From an uncultured Porphyromonadaceae bacterium (GTDB taxonomy: Bacteria > Bacteroidota > Bacteroidia > Bacteroidales > Muribaculaceae): 6,408 nt of DNA. The position numbers and the translations under genes are program-made. The stretch's first letter is position 1; each line of letters starts with the position of its first letter. This document shows positions 6,080 through 6,408 of this stretch, piece by piece. The notes under the pieces are model-generated. The model searched no databases. It saw only the letters and a program-made list of their open reading frames with translations, and was not told the DNA's origin. The stretch covers positions 1 through 6,408 of the forward strand of contig CAMWZB010000063.1 of the NCBI GenBank assembly GCA_947178655.1, in the 5' to 3' direction.

Positions 6080-6408
6080 TTATCGTTTGTATGCTTTGAT
6101 GGTCCAGTCTTCGTCAGGTCCGAAACCGCCGATGCCTATGTTGGCACCCTTGCCGTACTGTACCACGGGGATGGTGAGCGTGGATTCCTCGCCTTCGGGA
6201 GTGCCGAGGAGCCGCACGGTGACGGCGCCGGTGCGGTTCTCCTCGCCCGTATTAGGCGTCACTACGAGGCGGAACGCCGCTCCGTCGGTGACGAGCATGT
6301 ACCAGAAGTCATCCGCGCCCTTCTCGATGCTGAATTCGCCGTCGACCGTGAGCGTGTAGGTCTCCGTAGTTCCGCCGTTGCGAGTCACGTCAATGATTGT
6401 GACGTTGG
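6080..6408 (-). CDS. BACON-like domain protein, C-terminal fragment
   Basis: The frame is open to the window edge, so this is the last 108 complete residues of a longer gene. A GTG at 6386-6388 could be taken for a start but is an internal valine, because codons upstream (N-V-T-I-I-D) continue the same strand pattern. Residues from VTRNGGTTETYTLTVDGEF through SIEKGADDFWYMLV, PNTGEENRTGAVTVRL and TLTIPVVQYG follow the BACON/Ig-like layout: a Gly/Thr-rich first strand, an aromatic middle, an N-x(5)-R turn and a closing VxQxG strand. BACON domains occur in Bacteroidetes surface and secreted proteins and are thought to bind carbohydrate or mucin, or to act as spacers. The tail after the domain (about 20 residues, ending WTIKAYKR) is short. 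The next gene, a surface lipoprotein, starts 7 bp after the stop, indicating one transcript. Export cannot be checked because the N-terminus is outside the window. Confidence 0.8.
   Translation of the reverse strand, partial: NVTIIDVTRNGGTTETYTLTVDGEFSIEKGADDFWYMLVTDGAAFRLVVTPNTGEENRTGAVTVRLLGTPEGEESTLTIPVVQYGKGANIGIGGFGPDEDWTIKAYKR

Noticed and set aside
6080..6388. Treating the BACON-like gene as complete, starting at GTG 6386-6388
   Set aside because: The frame stays open to the window edge and the upstream residues (NVTIID) continue the domain's first strand. The GTG is an internal valine.

Overview
The window is a compact, entirely minus-strand stretch of a bacterial chromosome. It most likely comes from a gut member of the order Bacteroidales, and the fairly high GC fits Muribaculaceae-like lineages; the family assignment is inference. 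Four things support Bacteroidales: a textbook Bacteroidetes promoter (TTTG, 19 nt, TATCTTTG) before cutC, no recognisable Shine-Dalgarno sequences, a BACON-like domain and a fimbrillin-like lipoprotein side by side, and a lipoprotein whose Cys is followed by an acidic stretch like the Bacteroidetes surface-export signal.

The layout is read right to left, in the direction of transcription. (1) 6408-6080: the C-terminal part of a protein ending in a BACON-like beta-sandwich domain, cut by the window edge. (2) 6072-4924: a 382-residue lipoprotein, probably fimbrillin-like and probably surface exposed. (3) 4911-4273: a 212-residue LPP20-like lipoprotein, probably periplasmic. (4) 4251-2350: a 633-residue secreted protein with an N-terminal LPP20-like region and a C-terminal NTF2/SnoaL-like region. 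(5) 2353-851: a 500-residue secreted protein with a Pro/Glu-rich linker and a C-terminal transglutaminase-like domain with an apparent Cys-His-Asp triad. Gaps between these genes are 7, 12 and 21 bp, and the last junction is an ATGA overlap. They therefore read as one operon whose promoter lies outside the window. All five appear to act in the envelope, although the export signal of the first is not visible.

A second transcription unit starts at the promoter at 835-865. It holds (6) 806-102: a full-length CutC-family TIM-barrel protein, and (7) 105-1: the signal peptide and first mature residues of another secreted protein, joined to cutC by an ATGA overlap and cut by the window edge. A perfect 9-bp inverted repeat (808-835) overlaps the predicted cutC start site and ends one base before the ATG.

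No mobile elements, tRNA, rRNA or CRISPR arrays were seen, and no gene-free stretch exceeds 44 bp. The most interesting content is the envelope operon, which combines a surface lipoprotein, two LPP20-like proteins and a transglutaminase-like enzyme. I do not recognise it as a named system.
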